Source of the DNA: JBBRHH01 sp963788015
GTDB lineage: Bacteria > Planctomycetota > Phycisphaerae > Tepidisphaerales > Tepidisphaeraceae
DNA length: 64,000 nt
NCBI GenBank assembly: GCA_963788015.1
Contig: CAWBEY010000010.1
Span: 434,001 to 498,000, forward strand
Direction: 5' to 3'
The first letter of the stretch is position 1, and every line of letters begins with the position of its first letter. Below, piece by piece: positions 40,878 to 50,991 of this stretch. Made by a program: the position numbers and the translations under genes. Under the pieces are notes generated by a model. That model did not search any database, was not told the origin of the DNA, and was given only the letters and a program-made list of their open reading frames with translations.

Positions 40878-40960
40878 GATCCGCCCATCATAACCTCATC
40901 CGTCCCCGTGTCACCGATCTTCCGGTATTCTTCAACTGAATCTACGACTTGGAGCTTCTC

Positions 40961-41730
40961 ATGCCCGACAATCTTGTCCTCACCGACGCCTCCGATCCCC
41001 AAATCACCCTCCTCACCTTGAACCGCCCACAAAAGCGAAATGCCCTCAGTCTGGCGTTAATCAACCAACTGCACCAATCCATCACGCAGGCTTCGGCCGA
41101 TCCCACCCGCCGCGTTATCATCCTTTGTGCAAACGGACCATCCTTCTGCGCCGGCCTCGACCTGGCCGAAGCCGCCGATCCTCAGTTGGCCGACAAGTCC
41201 GCCCACGCCCTGGCCGATCTTTATCTTTCCCTGTGCCAATCCCCCCTCATCACCATCGCCGCCGCCCAAGGTGCAGCATTTGGCGGCGGCGCAGGCCTCA
41301 TCGGCGCCTGCGACCTGGCCGTCGCCGCCGACAACCTGCAGATTGGCTACCCCGAAGTCCACCGTGGTCTGGTCGCGGCCCTCGTCAGTTGCCTCCTCCG
41401 CCGCCAGATTGGCGACCGCACCGCCCGAGAAATTTTGCTCCTGGGCCAAACCCTTCCCGCCCCCCGCGCCCTCTCCCTGGGCCTCGTCACCCAAATCGTC
41501 CCCGAAATTAATCTACACAAGGAGTCCCTAACCCTGCGCGAGAAGCCTGCAATGGCGCCCCCGCCGCCATCGCCCGCACCAAGCGCCTACTGGATGACCT
41601 GTCCCCGCGCAAAATTAAAGACGACTTGGAACGAGCACTCCGATATCACCTCGAATCCCGCAACACCCTCGAAGCCCAGGAAGGCACGGCCGCCTTTCTC
41701 GAAAAACGCCCACCAAGCTGGTCGAGTTAG
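40961..41730 (+). CDS. Enoyl-CoA hydratase/isomerase family protein
   Basis: ATG at 40961 is preceded by GGAG at 7-bp spacing, which decides the start over the ATG at 40949. Crotonase motifs: LLTLNRPQKRNALSLALINQ, GPSFCAGLDLAEAAD (first oxyanion-hole element), AAAQGAAFGGGAGLIGACDL (second) and IGYPEVHRGLVAALVSCLLR (catalytic Glu region). An indel near 41545 moves the C-terminus to REACNGAPAAIARTKRLLDD...TAAFLEKRPPSWSS, ending at 41730. Acyl-CoA hydration or isomerisation is predicted; no other beta-oxidation genes are adjacent. Confidence 0.87.
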
Positions 41731-41747
41731 ACGAACCAGTCCACGCC

Positions 41748-41783
41748 CTACTGACTACTGACTACCGCATACTGACTACTGCC
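41748..41783. repeat. GACTACTG short tandem repeat
   Basis: CTACTGACTACTGACTACCG followed by CATACTGACTACTG directly after the hydratase stop. Similar words occur at 21548-21580 and 54005-54019. Confidence 0.65.
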
Positions 41784-41825
41784 AACTGAACCGTGAACCC
41801 CGAACCCTTCCCCACTGCCTCCCCC

Positions 41826-42942
41826 TCACAACGCATCCAGCCGCTGCTGCTTATCCAACTCAAGCAGCGCATCAATCAATGGCTCCAGATTCCCCGCGAT
41901 GATCTGATCCAGATTAAAATTCTTCTCCCCGCCGCCTTCTCCGCCCAGCCGGTGATCCGTACAGCGGTTCTGCGGAAAGTTGTACGTGCGGATGCGCTGC
42001 GAGCGGTCTCCCGATCCCATCATCGCCTTGCGGGCAGACGTCACCGACGCATGTTGCCTGGCTCGTTCACGCTCATACAGCGTTGCCCGCAAGAGCGCCC
42101 ACGCCCGCTCCTTGTTTTGCGTCTGCGACTTGTGCTCGGTCATCTTGAACTGCAACCCCGACGGCTTGTGCGAAATGCGCCAACCCGTCTCCACCTTGTT
42201 TACATTCTGCCCGCCCGGCCCGCCGCCTCTGCACCCGTGCTCCTCAATGTCCTTCATGTCGATATCTATTTTTACGTCGGGAAGTTCAGGCAGCACGGCC
42301 ACCGTCGCCGCACTGGTATGAATCCGGCCTTGCGCTTCCGTCTCCGGCACGCGCTGCACCCGATGCCCCCCGGCCTCAAACTGAAACCGCCGATACGCCC
42401 CCGTTCCCTTCATATTGACGATCACTTCCTTAAATCCCCCCGCGATCGCTCGTCGAAAAATCGTTCACGATAAAGGTCCACCCATGCTGCTCGGCATAGA
42501 GCCGATACATCTCAAACAAATCCCGCGCAAACAGCGCCGCCTCTTCGCCGCCCGTCCCGGCCCGTATCTCCAGAAAAAACGAATCAATCGCATTGTCCTC
42601 GGCAGCTACAAACTCATCCTTCAACCCCTCCAGCATCCCCGCGGCCTTCGCCTGGGCCTCGGGCAATTCCAGCCGCGCCATCTCCGCCATCTCCGCATCG
42701 CCCCCCTGCCCCGACAACTCCCCCAGCTCCTCCACGGCCGTCATCGCTTTCAAATAATCCCGATACCGCGCCACCACCCCCTCCAGCCGCCCCGACTCCT
42801 TGCTGATGGCGACGACCTGCTGTGAATTGGAAAGCACGGCCGGATCGTTCAGCGATTGCTGAAGCTCATCGTAGCGAGCGGCGATTTCGCCGAGCTTGCG
42901 AAGAAGAGCGGAAACAGGACTTTTAGGTGTTGCCTCGACCAT
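41826..42942 (-). CDS. prfA: Peptide chain release factor 1
   Basis: The start MVEATPKSPVSALLRKLGEI at 42942 is followed by the coiled coil and FFLEIRAGTGGEEAALFARD. An indel near 42428 leads into GAYRRFQFEAGGHRVQRVPE, TEAQGRIHTSAATVAVLPEL. The P-E-T tripeptide at the RF1 decoding position and GCRGGGPGGQNVNKVETGWR (catalytic GGQ) identify it as RF1-type; RF2 would have SPF. It ends in LIDALLELDKQQRLDAL. It terminates translation at UAA and UAG. Neither rpmE nor prmC is adjacent. Confidence 0.93.
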
Positions 42943-43203
42943 GGGAGTACTCGACTGGAGAGAATGAGAAAGCAAAGGAAGATGCCGCGAAAACAGGGTG
43001 CCGGCGCACCAGGCGTGAAACGCTAAAGCTTGGAGAGATTGCGTCGAATCGCGAGCATGGAAAGAGCATACGCCCCCGGCCTCCCTCTTGCCACCGTCAG
43101 CGAGGCCGACGTTCGCTCAACCTTCAGCCGCGCCATAGGCAGAATTCTCATTCCGCCAACGCAACAAATCGCATTAGGGTGTAGATCAGAAGGGAGATGA
43201 GTC

Positions 43204-44357
43204 ATGATCCAAGTCCAATGCACCAACTGCCAGAAAATCTACAAGCTCGACGATCGCCTCGCCGGCAAAACCGCTAAGTGCGCCTGCGGCAAACTTTTAG
43301 TCGTTCCAAATCTCCAGCCTGAACATCAGGAGACTTCTGACGAACTCAGTCCCACAATGGCCGGCGTTTCATCGGCGTTGCAAGGCTTGGATGCAAACGG
43401 CCTGGATATCGCCGGCCAAATGCAGCGGGAAGTGAAGGTTATCTGGGTTGTGGGCGTGGCGCTGATGCTTGGCGCGTGGGTCCTCTACCTCTCGGCGGCC
43501 ATCTTTCAATTTGATCTGATTGAACAAAAACAGAAGCCCGATGCTTTCAAGCAGCAAATTTATCTATACCTCGGTCTGGGTGTCACGGTGCTGGGCATTC
43601 CCTGCCTGTTGCTCGCAGTGCGCGGCCAGAAAGATCTGATCCGCCGCGGCGTCACCACCTTCGCCACAGTCGAAAAGATCAGCAGCCTGGGGGCGCAGGG
43701 AAAGCGGCCAGTTACCTTCGCCTACACCGTGGAAGGCGTCCGCTACACGTCGAAGCAGGACGTCGCCAACAGTCTGGCCGGACAGTACGACGAGTCGACA
43801 CGTGTGGTCGTTGTTTACGATCCGCAGCGCCCAAGCGGCGCAAGATCCTCACCCGATCAATCCTCGGCGCGGGAACAACCGGAGCCGCTCCGGCACACAC
43901 GGTGCCCATCGAACAAGCCACCATCCAGCCGCTGATAGAAGCCCGGGACTATGCCGTTGGTGTCGCATTGATACTCGCCAACGCCGGCCTCCTGTACGGG
44001 CTGATGCTGCTGGCGCTGGGAGATTCAGGCGACGTCAAGCCCTATGGCCTGTCCATGACATTCGGCGCCCTGGCATTGGCGCTGGGCGAGTGGATGGCAT
44101 GGCGACGCTGGCGTGATGGCCCCGGCGATCGGATCCGTTCAAAGAAAGCGTATGTCATTGCCCTGGGCTGCCTGACGGCAGGGGCAATTGGCGTTGGCAT
44201 CTACACCTACACCGACAACCAGCGTGCAGCTGAGCAACAGCGTCAAAGCGAAGCCTGGCAAAAGGACCTCGAAAGAATGCAAAAACAGGCCCAGCCCGGC
44301 CTCGACGCCATGCGCCGACTAAAAGAAAAACAGGACGCCGCCCGCAAGGGCGGCTGA
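43204..44357 (+). CDS. Zinc-ribbon membrane protein with DUF3592-like domain
   Basis: The N-terminus IQVQCTNCQKIYKLDDRLAG followed by KTAKCACGKLLVVPN is a small zinc ribbon (CxxC...CxC). Two membrane helices follow (VIWVVGVALMLGAWVLYLSA; YLYLGLGVTVLGIPCLLLAV). A DUF3592-type beta domain comes next (TTFATVEKISSLGAQGKRPV, VRYTSKQDVANSLAGQY, VVVVYDPQRP). After an indel near 43830 the frame continues PKRRKILTRSILGAGTTG and runs into two more helices and a charged C-terminal coiled coil (AAEQQRQSEAWQKDLERMQK). One gene of ~385 aa. The function is unknown; the zinc ribbon may bind nucleic acid or simply be structural. Confidence 0.65.
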
Positions 44358-44423
44358 GCACACGCGACCAAATTCTTTTCGTACGTATTCCCGCCTCGAC
44401 TATTGCCCCCGCGCCGGGAATTA

Positions 44424-44489
44424 CGTCAGAAAGCGAAAGGAAACCGCGCTGCGGTTATGGCGTACCCGCGACCGAAGCGCAAGCGAAAC
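44424..44489 (-). repeat. Dispersed repeat, second family, minus copy
   Basis: The reverse complement shares GGTCGCGGGTACGC and TTTCCTTTCGCTT with 26627-26690. It is located between the zinc-ribbon membrane protein and the convergent oxidoreductase gene. Confidence 0.7.
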
Positions 44490-44518
44490 TCCGTGGTAAT
44501 CCGCATCGCCTCAAAACC

Positions 44519-45902
44519 TCAATACTCCCGCTTCTTCCTCCCAGGCTCCGGCTGCGGATACATCCCCTTCGCATCCGCCTGCAACGGCGCTGGCGAATCC
44601 TTGGTCATCGACTCCACCCCCGGCGCAAATTCGTGATCCGAGTTGAGCATCTGTTCAAACGTGATCTCCTGCCCGATGTGAGCCGACGCCCGGCCCATGC
44701 TCGTCACCAGGCTCGCCTCCACACCCCGCTTCACCTCGTTGTACGGCTTGTCTTTGACAATCGCCTCCAGCAAATCATTCCACTCGTTCTGGTACGGGCT
44801 GCTCTTGTCCATCGACTCCCACAGCTTATTCCCCGCCACTTCCCCCAGCCCCTTGTACAAGCTCGACGGGCCGCCGCAATCGCCGCTTTTTGACACTACC
44901 CCAAACCCTTTTGTCCCATGTACAAAGCTCGCATAGTTCGTTCCCGCTCCTTCAATGCACCGGCCATCAAACATCAACTTTGCCCCGTCCTCGAACGTGT
45001 ATTCAATCCCGTATGAATCAAAATTCTGATCCACAAACGGCAAGCCCGCGGCCGACACCTTGTACTGCCGCCCACCCACCCCCTGCGCCTTCACCGGCCA
45101 GGCCCCCTTCATCCAGCACAAATGATCGATGATATGAATGTTGAAATCGCTGAACCCCCCGCCGCCGGCCCACAGAAAACTGTGAAACCGCCGCACCTGA
45201 TACTCCAGCTCGCTCACCTCCGCCGGCCTGGGCACCGACGCAAACGTCGCCTACCGGCCCGTGCATCCGATAGCCGCGCATCATCACGATGTCGCCAATC
45301 TCTCCATCGGCGATGCGCTTCTGCATCTCCTGCATCGGCCGGGCGTGCCGCGACATCAATCCCACGCCCACCTTCAAATTCTTGGCCGTCGCCTCCTCCC
45401 CCAGCTTCAATAATCGGCGGCTGGCCGCCCCATCCGACGATAGCGGCTTCTCCATAAACACGTTCAGCCCCTTGGCAATCGCGTATTGAAAATGCACCCA
45501 CCGAAACGCCAGCGGCGTCGCAAAGATCGCCACATCCCCCGGCTTCAGGCAATCCATCGCCTGCTTGTATGCGTCGAAGCCAACAAACCTCCGCTCGGGC
45601 GTCACATCGATCCGGTCGGCCAAATCCTTCTGCTTTGAAAACTTGTCGGCCGCTTTCTCCAGCCGATCGCCAAACGCATCCGCCATCGCCACCAATTTCG
45701 CCCGCCCCGTCGTCGCCCGCAGCGCATCCAGCGCCGCTCCAGTTCCGCGCCCGCCGCATCCAATCAGCGCCACTTGAATCGTCGAATCCCCGGCCGCATA
45801 AACCGACGGAATCCCGATCCCCGCCAGCGCTGAAGCGGCCACCACTCCCCCGGCAAATCTCCCAAAATCCCGACGCGAAAGGGTATTGTCAATTTGAGCC
45901 AT
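44519..45902 (-). CDS. Tat-exported Gfo/Idh/MocA family oxidoreductase
   Basis: The start MAQIDNTLSRRDFGRFAGGV at 45902, with GGAG upstream, gives a twin-arginine signal (SRRDFG). Rossmann motif VALIGCGGRGTGAALDAL, then CLKPGDVAIFATPLAFRWVH and LNVFMEKPLSSDGAASRRLL (E-K-P of the family). After an indel near 45240: VSELEYQVRRFHSFLWAGGG, FSDFNIHIIDHLCWMKGAWP (D-x-H-x-x-D-x-x-W site), AGTNYASFVHGTKG. It probably oxidises, reduces or hydrolyses glycosides with bound NAD(P) outside the cytoplasm, as for other exported planctomycete members. The substrate is unknown. Confidence 0.88.
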
Positions 45903-46204
45903 CTGAAGAATCTCCAGGAAAGGAATAACGATCAATCCACACACCGCCAAAGGCTGCTACAGCAGTGTACCCAAACAGCAACGGTAGTGTTGGTCAGGGT
46001 GCGACCGTAGGCACAGGCGCATCGGCTGTTTCAGTTTTTCAACGGCGCCCAATTGCGGCACGACCCGCCTCCCATCCCAACCATCCGAAGACAGCGCACT
46101 ACCCCAGGCATCTGCGCTCCGTCGCCTTCACATCGCTCCGGGAGCCGCTCGGGGCAGCCACGGCACATTGACTTATAAAGACAAGGAACTTATATCTTGA
46201 CATG
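45903..46204. other. Intergenic region upstream of the toxin gene
   Basis: About 300 bp with nothing coding that I can support. It contains the promoter-like pair at 46168-46196 for the toxin gene and presumably the divergent oxidoreductase promoter. Confidence 0.5.
46168..46196 (+). promoter_or_regulatory. Sigma-70-like promoter of the toxin-antitoxin module
   Basis: TTGACT (46168-46173), a 17-bp spacer and TATATC (46191-46196). The predicted transcription start falls at or just before the toxin ATG (46202 or 46205), suggesting a leaderless or nearly leaderless message. Confidence 0.5.
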
Positions 46205-46456
46205 ATGCATGTGGTCATCACACCCAATGCAGGTGGAATTTGCTCGCCTGCCGCGGGTGATTCAGAGGGCGTGTTTGGATCTTTGAACGTTTGCGGGATT
46301 GGCCGAAAGTGAGCGGTGCCAAGCCTCTCCGCGAAAACCTGGCCGGACATTTTCGGATTCGGACCGGGAGTTATCGCGTGGTCTTTCGGCCCTCCCTCGA
46401 CGGCAGGACGATAACCGTGTGGAAAATTTGGCAACCGCGGCAACGTCTATGATTAG
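46205..46456 (+). CDS. RelE/ParE-type toxin (frameshifted, short)
   Basis: Not open in any single frame. Stitching three frames gives MHVVITPNAG, VEFARLPRVIQRACLDL, then ERLRDWPKVSGAKPLRENLA, GHFRIRTGSYRVVFRPSLDG, RTITVWKI and GNRGNVYD before TAG at 454-456 of the 46-kb block. The L-R-x-x-L-x-G-x-x-R-I-R-x-G-x-Y-R-V-x-x core and the R-G-x-V-Y-D end are those of RelE-superfamily ribosome-dependent mRNA interferases. About 84 aa in total. Indels lie near 46232, 46288 and 46430. It is followed 51 bp later by an HTH antitoxin gene (toxin-first order, as in higBA). Confidence 0.65.
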
Positions 46457-46507
46457 TCCTGATCATCCGTTTCTGGTGGAGATGTGACTTGAATTGGAGG
46501 TGCAACG

Positions 46508-46913
46508 ATGCGGACAATCACACAAAAAGGACGAAAAGTATGTCCTGGTTCCCGTCAATGCATGGACAAAGATTGCCAGCGGAACCTTGCCGATGCCGCA
46601 GATCCCCACGTCCGACGCTGATGGGAACGTCGATGCCTTGGAATTTGCCTGCGCCACCATCGCACGCGGTATTATTCGCGATCGCATTGCAGCCGGCCTG
46701 TCATATGTCCAACTTGCCCGTTCGCCGGCATTCAGCCAGCCGTATTGAATCGGATCGAAAAAGGCAAAGGTTGTTCCCGATGAATCGACCATGAAAAAGA
46801 TCGACGCAGGGTTACGCTTGGCACAGCGGCAAATTGCTGGTGGCGCGCGTATCCCAAGGCGAGTAAAAAGGCTCGATTCCCCCCGCGCCCCTCCGCCCCG
46901 ACATCAAGCGTGA
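46508..46913 (+). CDS. HTH (Xre-type) antitoxin (frameshifted)
   Basis: GGAGG at 46496-46500 precedes ATG at 46508 by 7 bp. Stitched protein: MRTITQKGRK, YVLVPVNAWTKIASGTLPMP, DADGNVDALEFACATIARGI, IRDRIAAGLSYVQLAR, AGIQPAVLNRIEKGK, VVPDESTMKKIDAGLRLAQR. The last three pieces form an Xre helix-turn-helix in which LNRIEKGK is the usual helix-4 motif. Indels lie near 46540, 46728 and 46770. The 3' end is unclear: TAA at 46864-46866 in one frame or TGA at 46911-46913 in another. It is presumed to neutralise the upstream toxin and autorepress the promoter. Confidence 0.62.
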
Positions 46914-48061
46914 CTTCCTCCTCGCCGACAACATCACCTTCCTCAACCACGGCTCTTTCGGCGCCGTCCCCTGCTGCATCTTCGACGAGCAAACCAAGGC
47001 GCCTCCGCATCGAAGCCGACCCCATCGAAATCCTCGGCCGCCGCCTCCCCGATCTCATCGCCGCCGCCAAACAACCCATCGTTCAATTCCTCAACGTCAA
47101 CGCCTCCGATTTCGGCCTTATCACCAACGCCACCGAGGGCGTGAACACCGTCCTCCGTTCCCTCTCCCTGCAACCCGGCGACGAGCTCCTCACCACCACC
47201 CACGTGTACAACGCCGTGCGCAGATCCATGCGGCACATCGCCCTCATCGCTGGTGCAACCTATCGTGAAATCGACATCCCCCTCCCCTTGACCCTCAGAC
47301 ATCGCCATCGAATCCGCGATCGTTGAAGCCTTAACTGCCGGCACCCGCCTCGTCGTCATCGACCACATCACCTCCCCGACGGCCATCATCTTCCCCGTCG
47401 AACGCATCGTCGCCGCCTGCCAATCGCGTGGCGTCGACGTCCTCATCGACGGTGCTCACGCCCCCGGAATGGTCCCCCTCAACATCTCCCGCATCAACGC
47501 TGCCTATTATGCCGGCAACCTGCACAAATGGGTGTGTGCTCCCAAGGGCACCGCCTTCCTGTGGGTCCGCCCCGACCGCCAAGTCAACGTCCACCCCATG
47601 GGCGTCAGCCACCACTACGGCGAAGGCTTCGCCCGCGAATTCGCCTGGCAGGGCACGCGCGACTATAGCGCCTGGCTCAGCATCCCCCGCGCCCTCGACT
47701 TCATGAACACCTTCGGCTGGGACCAGGTGATGTCCCACAACCACGCTCTCGCCGTCTGGGACCCACCAGACTCTCTGCGGTCGCTGGAACGTCAGGCCCC
47801 TCAGCCCATTCGACGGCCAACTCCTCGGATCGATGTTTACCCTCCCCCTCCCTCCTCCGCTCGACCACCTCACCCAATCCCAATCCCAGCAACTCCAGCA
47901 GCGCCTCTACGCGGAACATCAAATTGAAGTCCCGGTCGTTCCTTTTGCTGGCCAAACCCACCTCCGCCCCTGCTGCCAGATCTACAACACGCCTCACGAT
48001 TACGAGCGTCTGGGGGAGGTCACTCGGCAACTGTGTCCGCTCCCGAGCCCAGCCAACTTAA
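46876..48061 (+). CDS. Class V aminotransferase (isopenicillin-N epimerase-like)
   Basis: Stitched from several frames: RPDIKRDFLLADNITFLNHG with SFGAVP (family start), DFGLITNATEGVNTVLRSLS, LQPGDELLTTTHVYNAVRRS, TRLVVIDHITSPTAIIFPVE, DVLIDGAHAPGMVPLN and the PLP-lysine motif NLHKWVCAPKGTAFLWVRP, then QGTRDYSAWLSIPRALDFM. The C-terminal subdomain reads IEVPVVPFAGQTHLRPCCQI, YNTPHDYERLGEV. Indels lie near 46995, 47290, 47760 and possibly 48020. No ATG lies in frame downstream of the TAA at 46864, so the 5' end is uncertain, as is the last part (a stop at 48061 or 48080). PLP-dependent epimerase, lyase or aminotransferase; the substrate is unknown. Confidence 0.75.
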
Positions 48062-48124
48062 TTCTCGCCAGCCACAGTAACCGCCCCTGCGTCCCCACAA
48101 TCCAATCCCTGCTATACTCCCCCC

Positions 48125-48412
48125 ATGCCCGCCCGCACCGCCTCGATGATCCGCCAACTCCTGTCTACCGCGCTCCTGACCACAATTCTCGGCTGCACCG
48201 CGCCCGCAAACACCAACCCCGCCCCTACACCCCCAGGTCCCTCCGCCACCTCCGGCAAAAAATCCGCCGCCCAGTCCACAGCCCAATTCACCGCCGCCGA
48301 AGAATCCAAAATCCCCTACTCCAGCATCGTCCAATACCCCTCCAACTGGCCCGCCATCGTCCAACAAAGAGACCAGCTTTCCCATTCTCCAAAAACAAAC
48401 AACGACGAATAA
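48125..48412 (+). CDS. Small lipoprotein
   Basis: 95 aa. The signal RQLLSTALLTTILGCTAP has a good lipobox (I-L-G-C). The mature part is Pro/Ser/Thr/Ala-rich (NPAPTPPGPSATSGKKSA), then YSSIVQYPSNWPAIVQQRDQ. Function unknown. An internal ATG (Met8) is an equally good start. It precedes the DUF1592 gene on the same strand by about 150 bp. Confidence 0.6.
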   Translation: MPARTASMIRQLLSTALLTTILGCTAPANTNPAPTPPGPSATSGKKSAAQSTAQFTAAEESKIPYSSIVQYPSNWPAIVQQRDQLSHSPKTNNDE

Positions 48413-48559
48413 CCCAACAGCCGCCCCGCCTCTCCCGCCCCACTTCTTCAATGAACCGATGAACCGATTCCCCGAAATTGCAACAACATCCCCCTCCCCC
48501 CCACCGTACTGATTATCGTCCAACGTCCAGAAACCCAGCCCAACAAACATCACCTTTAA

Positions 48560-50953
48560 GTGAAACGCTCCATCCCTATCCTCGCAGCCCTCGCCATCGG
48601 CCTCCTCACCCTCGCCCAAGCTGCCCCCACCACCCCCTCCCCCGCAGTGCCTCCCTCCCAAAAGGCCATCCCCCCCTTCTTCCAGGAACACTGCTTCGAG
48701 TGCCACGACGCCGACACGCAGAAGGGCAACCTCCAGCTCGATAACCTTCCCCTCGATTTCTCCAACCCCATCCACGCCCGCAAGTGGATCGACGTTTTCG
48801 ACAAGATCTCGGCCGGCGAAATGCCTCCAAAAAAACAGCCTCGCCCGCCCGAAGCCGCCCGTCGCGACGTGCTTGCCTCCATCCAATCCGGCCTCACCTC
48901 CGCCGAGCTTACCCGCCGCAGCGCCGATGGGCGCGTCGTCCTCCGCCGCCTTAACCGCAGTGAATACGAAAACACCATCCGCGACCTCCTCTCCATCGAC
49001 GTCGATGTGAAAGATCTTCTCCCCGAAGACTCCCCCTCCATGGGCTTCGACAACATCGCCGCCGCCCTCAACGTCTCATCTGTTCTCATGGAGCGTTACG
49101 TCGAGGCCGCCGACGTCGCCCTTGACGCCGCCATCCAGAGCGGCCCACAGCCGCCCGGCAAAACGCTCAACGTCCCTTACGGACCGGCCACCACCAACCC
49201 GGCCGATTTCCGCTACAAGCAAGGCGTCGAGGTTCTCCCCGACAAAACCTTCGTCATCTACAACTCCGGCGACCTCGCCACCGTCTGCGACGCCTTCCGC
49301 GCCCCCGTCGATGGACTCTACCGCTTCCGCGTCCCAGTCTGGGCTTATCGTGCTCAGGGCCAGTCAGTGGTCATGTGCCTCATGGCCGGTTCGTTCAACC
49401 CCAGCAACCCCAGGCGCCGCACCCTTGGCTACTTCGACATCACCGCCGCCGCCGATAACCCCCGCATCATCGAGTTTGAGGAGCGCCTTCCCCGTGGCGG
49501 CACCTTCAAAATCCTCACCCAGCGCCTCGGCAAGCGAACCCTCAACACCCCCGAAGACGTCCAGAAATACACCGGACCCGGCCTAGCCGTCGGCCAAGTC
49601 CACATTGAAGGCCCCATCTTTCCCGCCTGGCCTCCCGAAGCCCACCGCCGCCTTTTTGGCGATCTGGTTCTAAAAACCGCCACCGCAGCCGATCTCCCCA
49701 AAGTTCTCCAGCCCTTCGCAACCCGCGCCTTCCGCCGCCCACTTGCTCCCAACGAAATCGCCCCCTACGTCGCCCTCGCCCAAGCCCAGCTTAACGACAA
49801 ACAGCCCTTCGAAGACGCCATCCGCGTCGCCCTCAAGGCCATCCTCTGCTCCCCGGAATTTCTCTTCCTCAAGGAAAAGCCCGGCCAGCTCGACGACTAC
49901 GCCATCGCCTCGCGCCTCTCCTATTTCCTCTGGAGCTCCATGCCCGACCAGGAGCTCCTCGAGCTCGCCGCCAATCACTCCCTGGCCACCCCCGACATCC
50001 TCCGTCAACAAACCCAGCGCCTCCTGGACGACCCAAAATCCAGAAACTTCACCGACAACTTCACCGGCCAATGGCTGGGCCTCCGCAACATCGACTTCAC
50101 CACCCCCGACAAAAAACTCTACCCCGAATTCGACGACATGCTCCAGTGGTCGATGGTCGAAGAAACTCACCGCTTCTTCGACGAAATCCTCCAGCACGAC
50201 CTCAGCCTCCTCAACTTCATCCAGTCCGACTTCTCCATCCTCAACGACCGTCTCGCCCAGCTTTACCACATCGACAACGTCACCGGCGTCGACTTCCGCA
50301 AGGTCGCCCTGCCCGCCAACAGCCATCGCGGCGGCGTCCTGGGCATGGCCGCCATCCTTAAGATCACCGCCAACGGCACCAGCACCTCCCCCGTCGTCCG
50401 GGGCGCGTGGGTCATGCGCAACCTCCTGGGCAAAACCCCCAAGCCCCCGCCCCCCAACATCCCGGCCGTCGAGCCCGACGTTCGCGGCGCAAAAACTATC
50501 CGCCAGCAGCTCGAAAAGCACCGCTCCCAAACCTCCTGCGCCACCTGCCACGCCAACATCGATCCCCCCGGCTGCGCCCTCGAAAATTTCGACGTCATCG
50601 GCGCCTGGCGCGAAAACTACCGCAGCCTTGGCGAAGGCAAGCCCACCACCCAAAGCGTCGACGGCCGCCGTGTCGGCTACAAGATTGGCCCGAGGGTCGA
50701 CGCCGCCGACACCCTCCCCGACGGCCGGGCCTTCGCCGACATCGACCAGTTCAAACAGCTCATCCTCGCCGACAAAAACCAGATCGCCCGATGCCTGGCC
50801 GAAAAATTGCTCGTCTACTCCACCGGCGCTGCCCTGGATTTCGTGGACCGTGAATCCCTCAGCGAAATCGTCCGCCACACCGCCGATCACAATTACGGAT
50901 TCAAAACCCTCGTCCACGAAGTGGTCCAAAGCAAGGTATTCCTTACGAAGTGA
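48560..50953 (+). CDS. DUF1592/DUF1587 planctomycete cytochrome-domain protein
   Basis: 797 aa, intact, with a GTG start at 48560. Signal peptide IPILAALAIGLLTLAQA. The N-terminal c-type haem motif FFQEHCFECHDADTQKG (CxxCH) is followed by DUF1587 (VVLRRLNRSEYENTIRDLLS), DUF1595/DUF1592 (CSPEFLFLKEKPGQLDDYAI, ASRLSYFLWSSMPDQELLEL), DUF1588 (NSHRGGVLGMAAILKITANG, TSTSPVVRGAWVMRNLLGK) and DUF1585 at the C-terminus, with a second CxxCH (SCATCHANIDPPGCALENFD). This architecture is nearly confined to Planctomycetes and Verrucomicrobia and is inferred to act in periplasmic electron transfer or polymer breakdown; the reaction is unknown. It is 38 bp upstream of the DUF1552 gene. Confidence 0.93.
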   Translation: MKRSIPILAALAIGLLTLAQAAPTTPSPAVPPSQKAIPPFFQEHCFECHDADTQKGNLQLDNLPLDFSNPIHARKWIDVFDKISAGEMPPKKQPRPPEAARRDVLASIQSGLTSAELTRRSADGRVVLRRLNRSEYENTIRDLLSIDVDVKDLLPEDSPSMGFDNIAAALNVSSVLMERYVEAADVALDAAIQSGPQPPGKTLNVPYGPATTNPADFRYKQGVEVLPDKTFVIYNSGDLATVCDAFRAPVDGLYRFRVPVWAYRAQGQSVVMCLMAGSFNPSNPRRRTLGYFDITAAADNPRIIEFEERLPRGGTFKILTQRLGKRTLNTPEDVQKYTGPGLAVGQVHIEGPIFPAWPPEAHRRLFGDLVLKTATAADLPKVLQPFATRAFRRPLAPNEIAPYVALAQAQLNDKQPFEDAIRVALKAILCSPEFLFLKEKPGQLDDYAIASRLSYFLWSSMPDQELLELAANHSLATPDILRQQTQRLLDDPKSRNFTDNFTGQWLGLRNIDFTTPDKKLYPEFDDMLQWSMVEETHRFFDEILQHDLSLLNFIQSDFSILNDRLAQLYHIDNVTGVDFRKVALPANSHRGGVLGMAAILKITANGTSTSPVVRGAWVMRNLLGKTPKPPPPNIPAVEPDVRGAKTIRQQLEKHRSQTSCATCHANIDPPGCALENFDVIGAWRENYRSLGEGKPTTQSVDGRRVGYKIGPRVDAADTLPDGRAFADIDQFKQLILADKNQIARCLAEKLLVYSTGAALDFVDRESLSEIVRHTADHNYGFKTLVHEVVQSKVFLTK

Positions 50954-50991
50954 CTGCCAGCGCATCAGCACGGCCAACGAAAGAATAGACC

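Noticed and set aside
43023..43226. Minus-strand 67-aa frame upstream of prfA, considered as rpmE
   Set aside because: It lacks the L31 N-terminus and any Cys pattern; probably non-coding.
46099..46443. Minus-strand 114-aa frame opposite the toxin gene
   Set aside because: No motif; the plus strand carries a stitched RelE-type protein in the same place.
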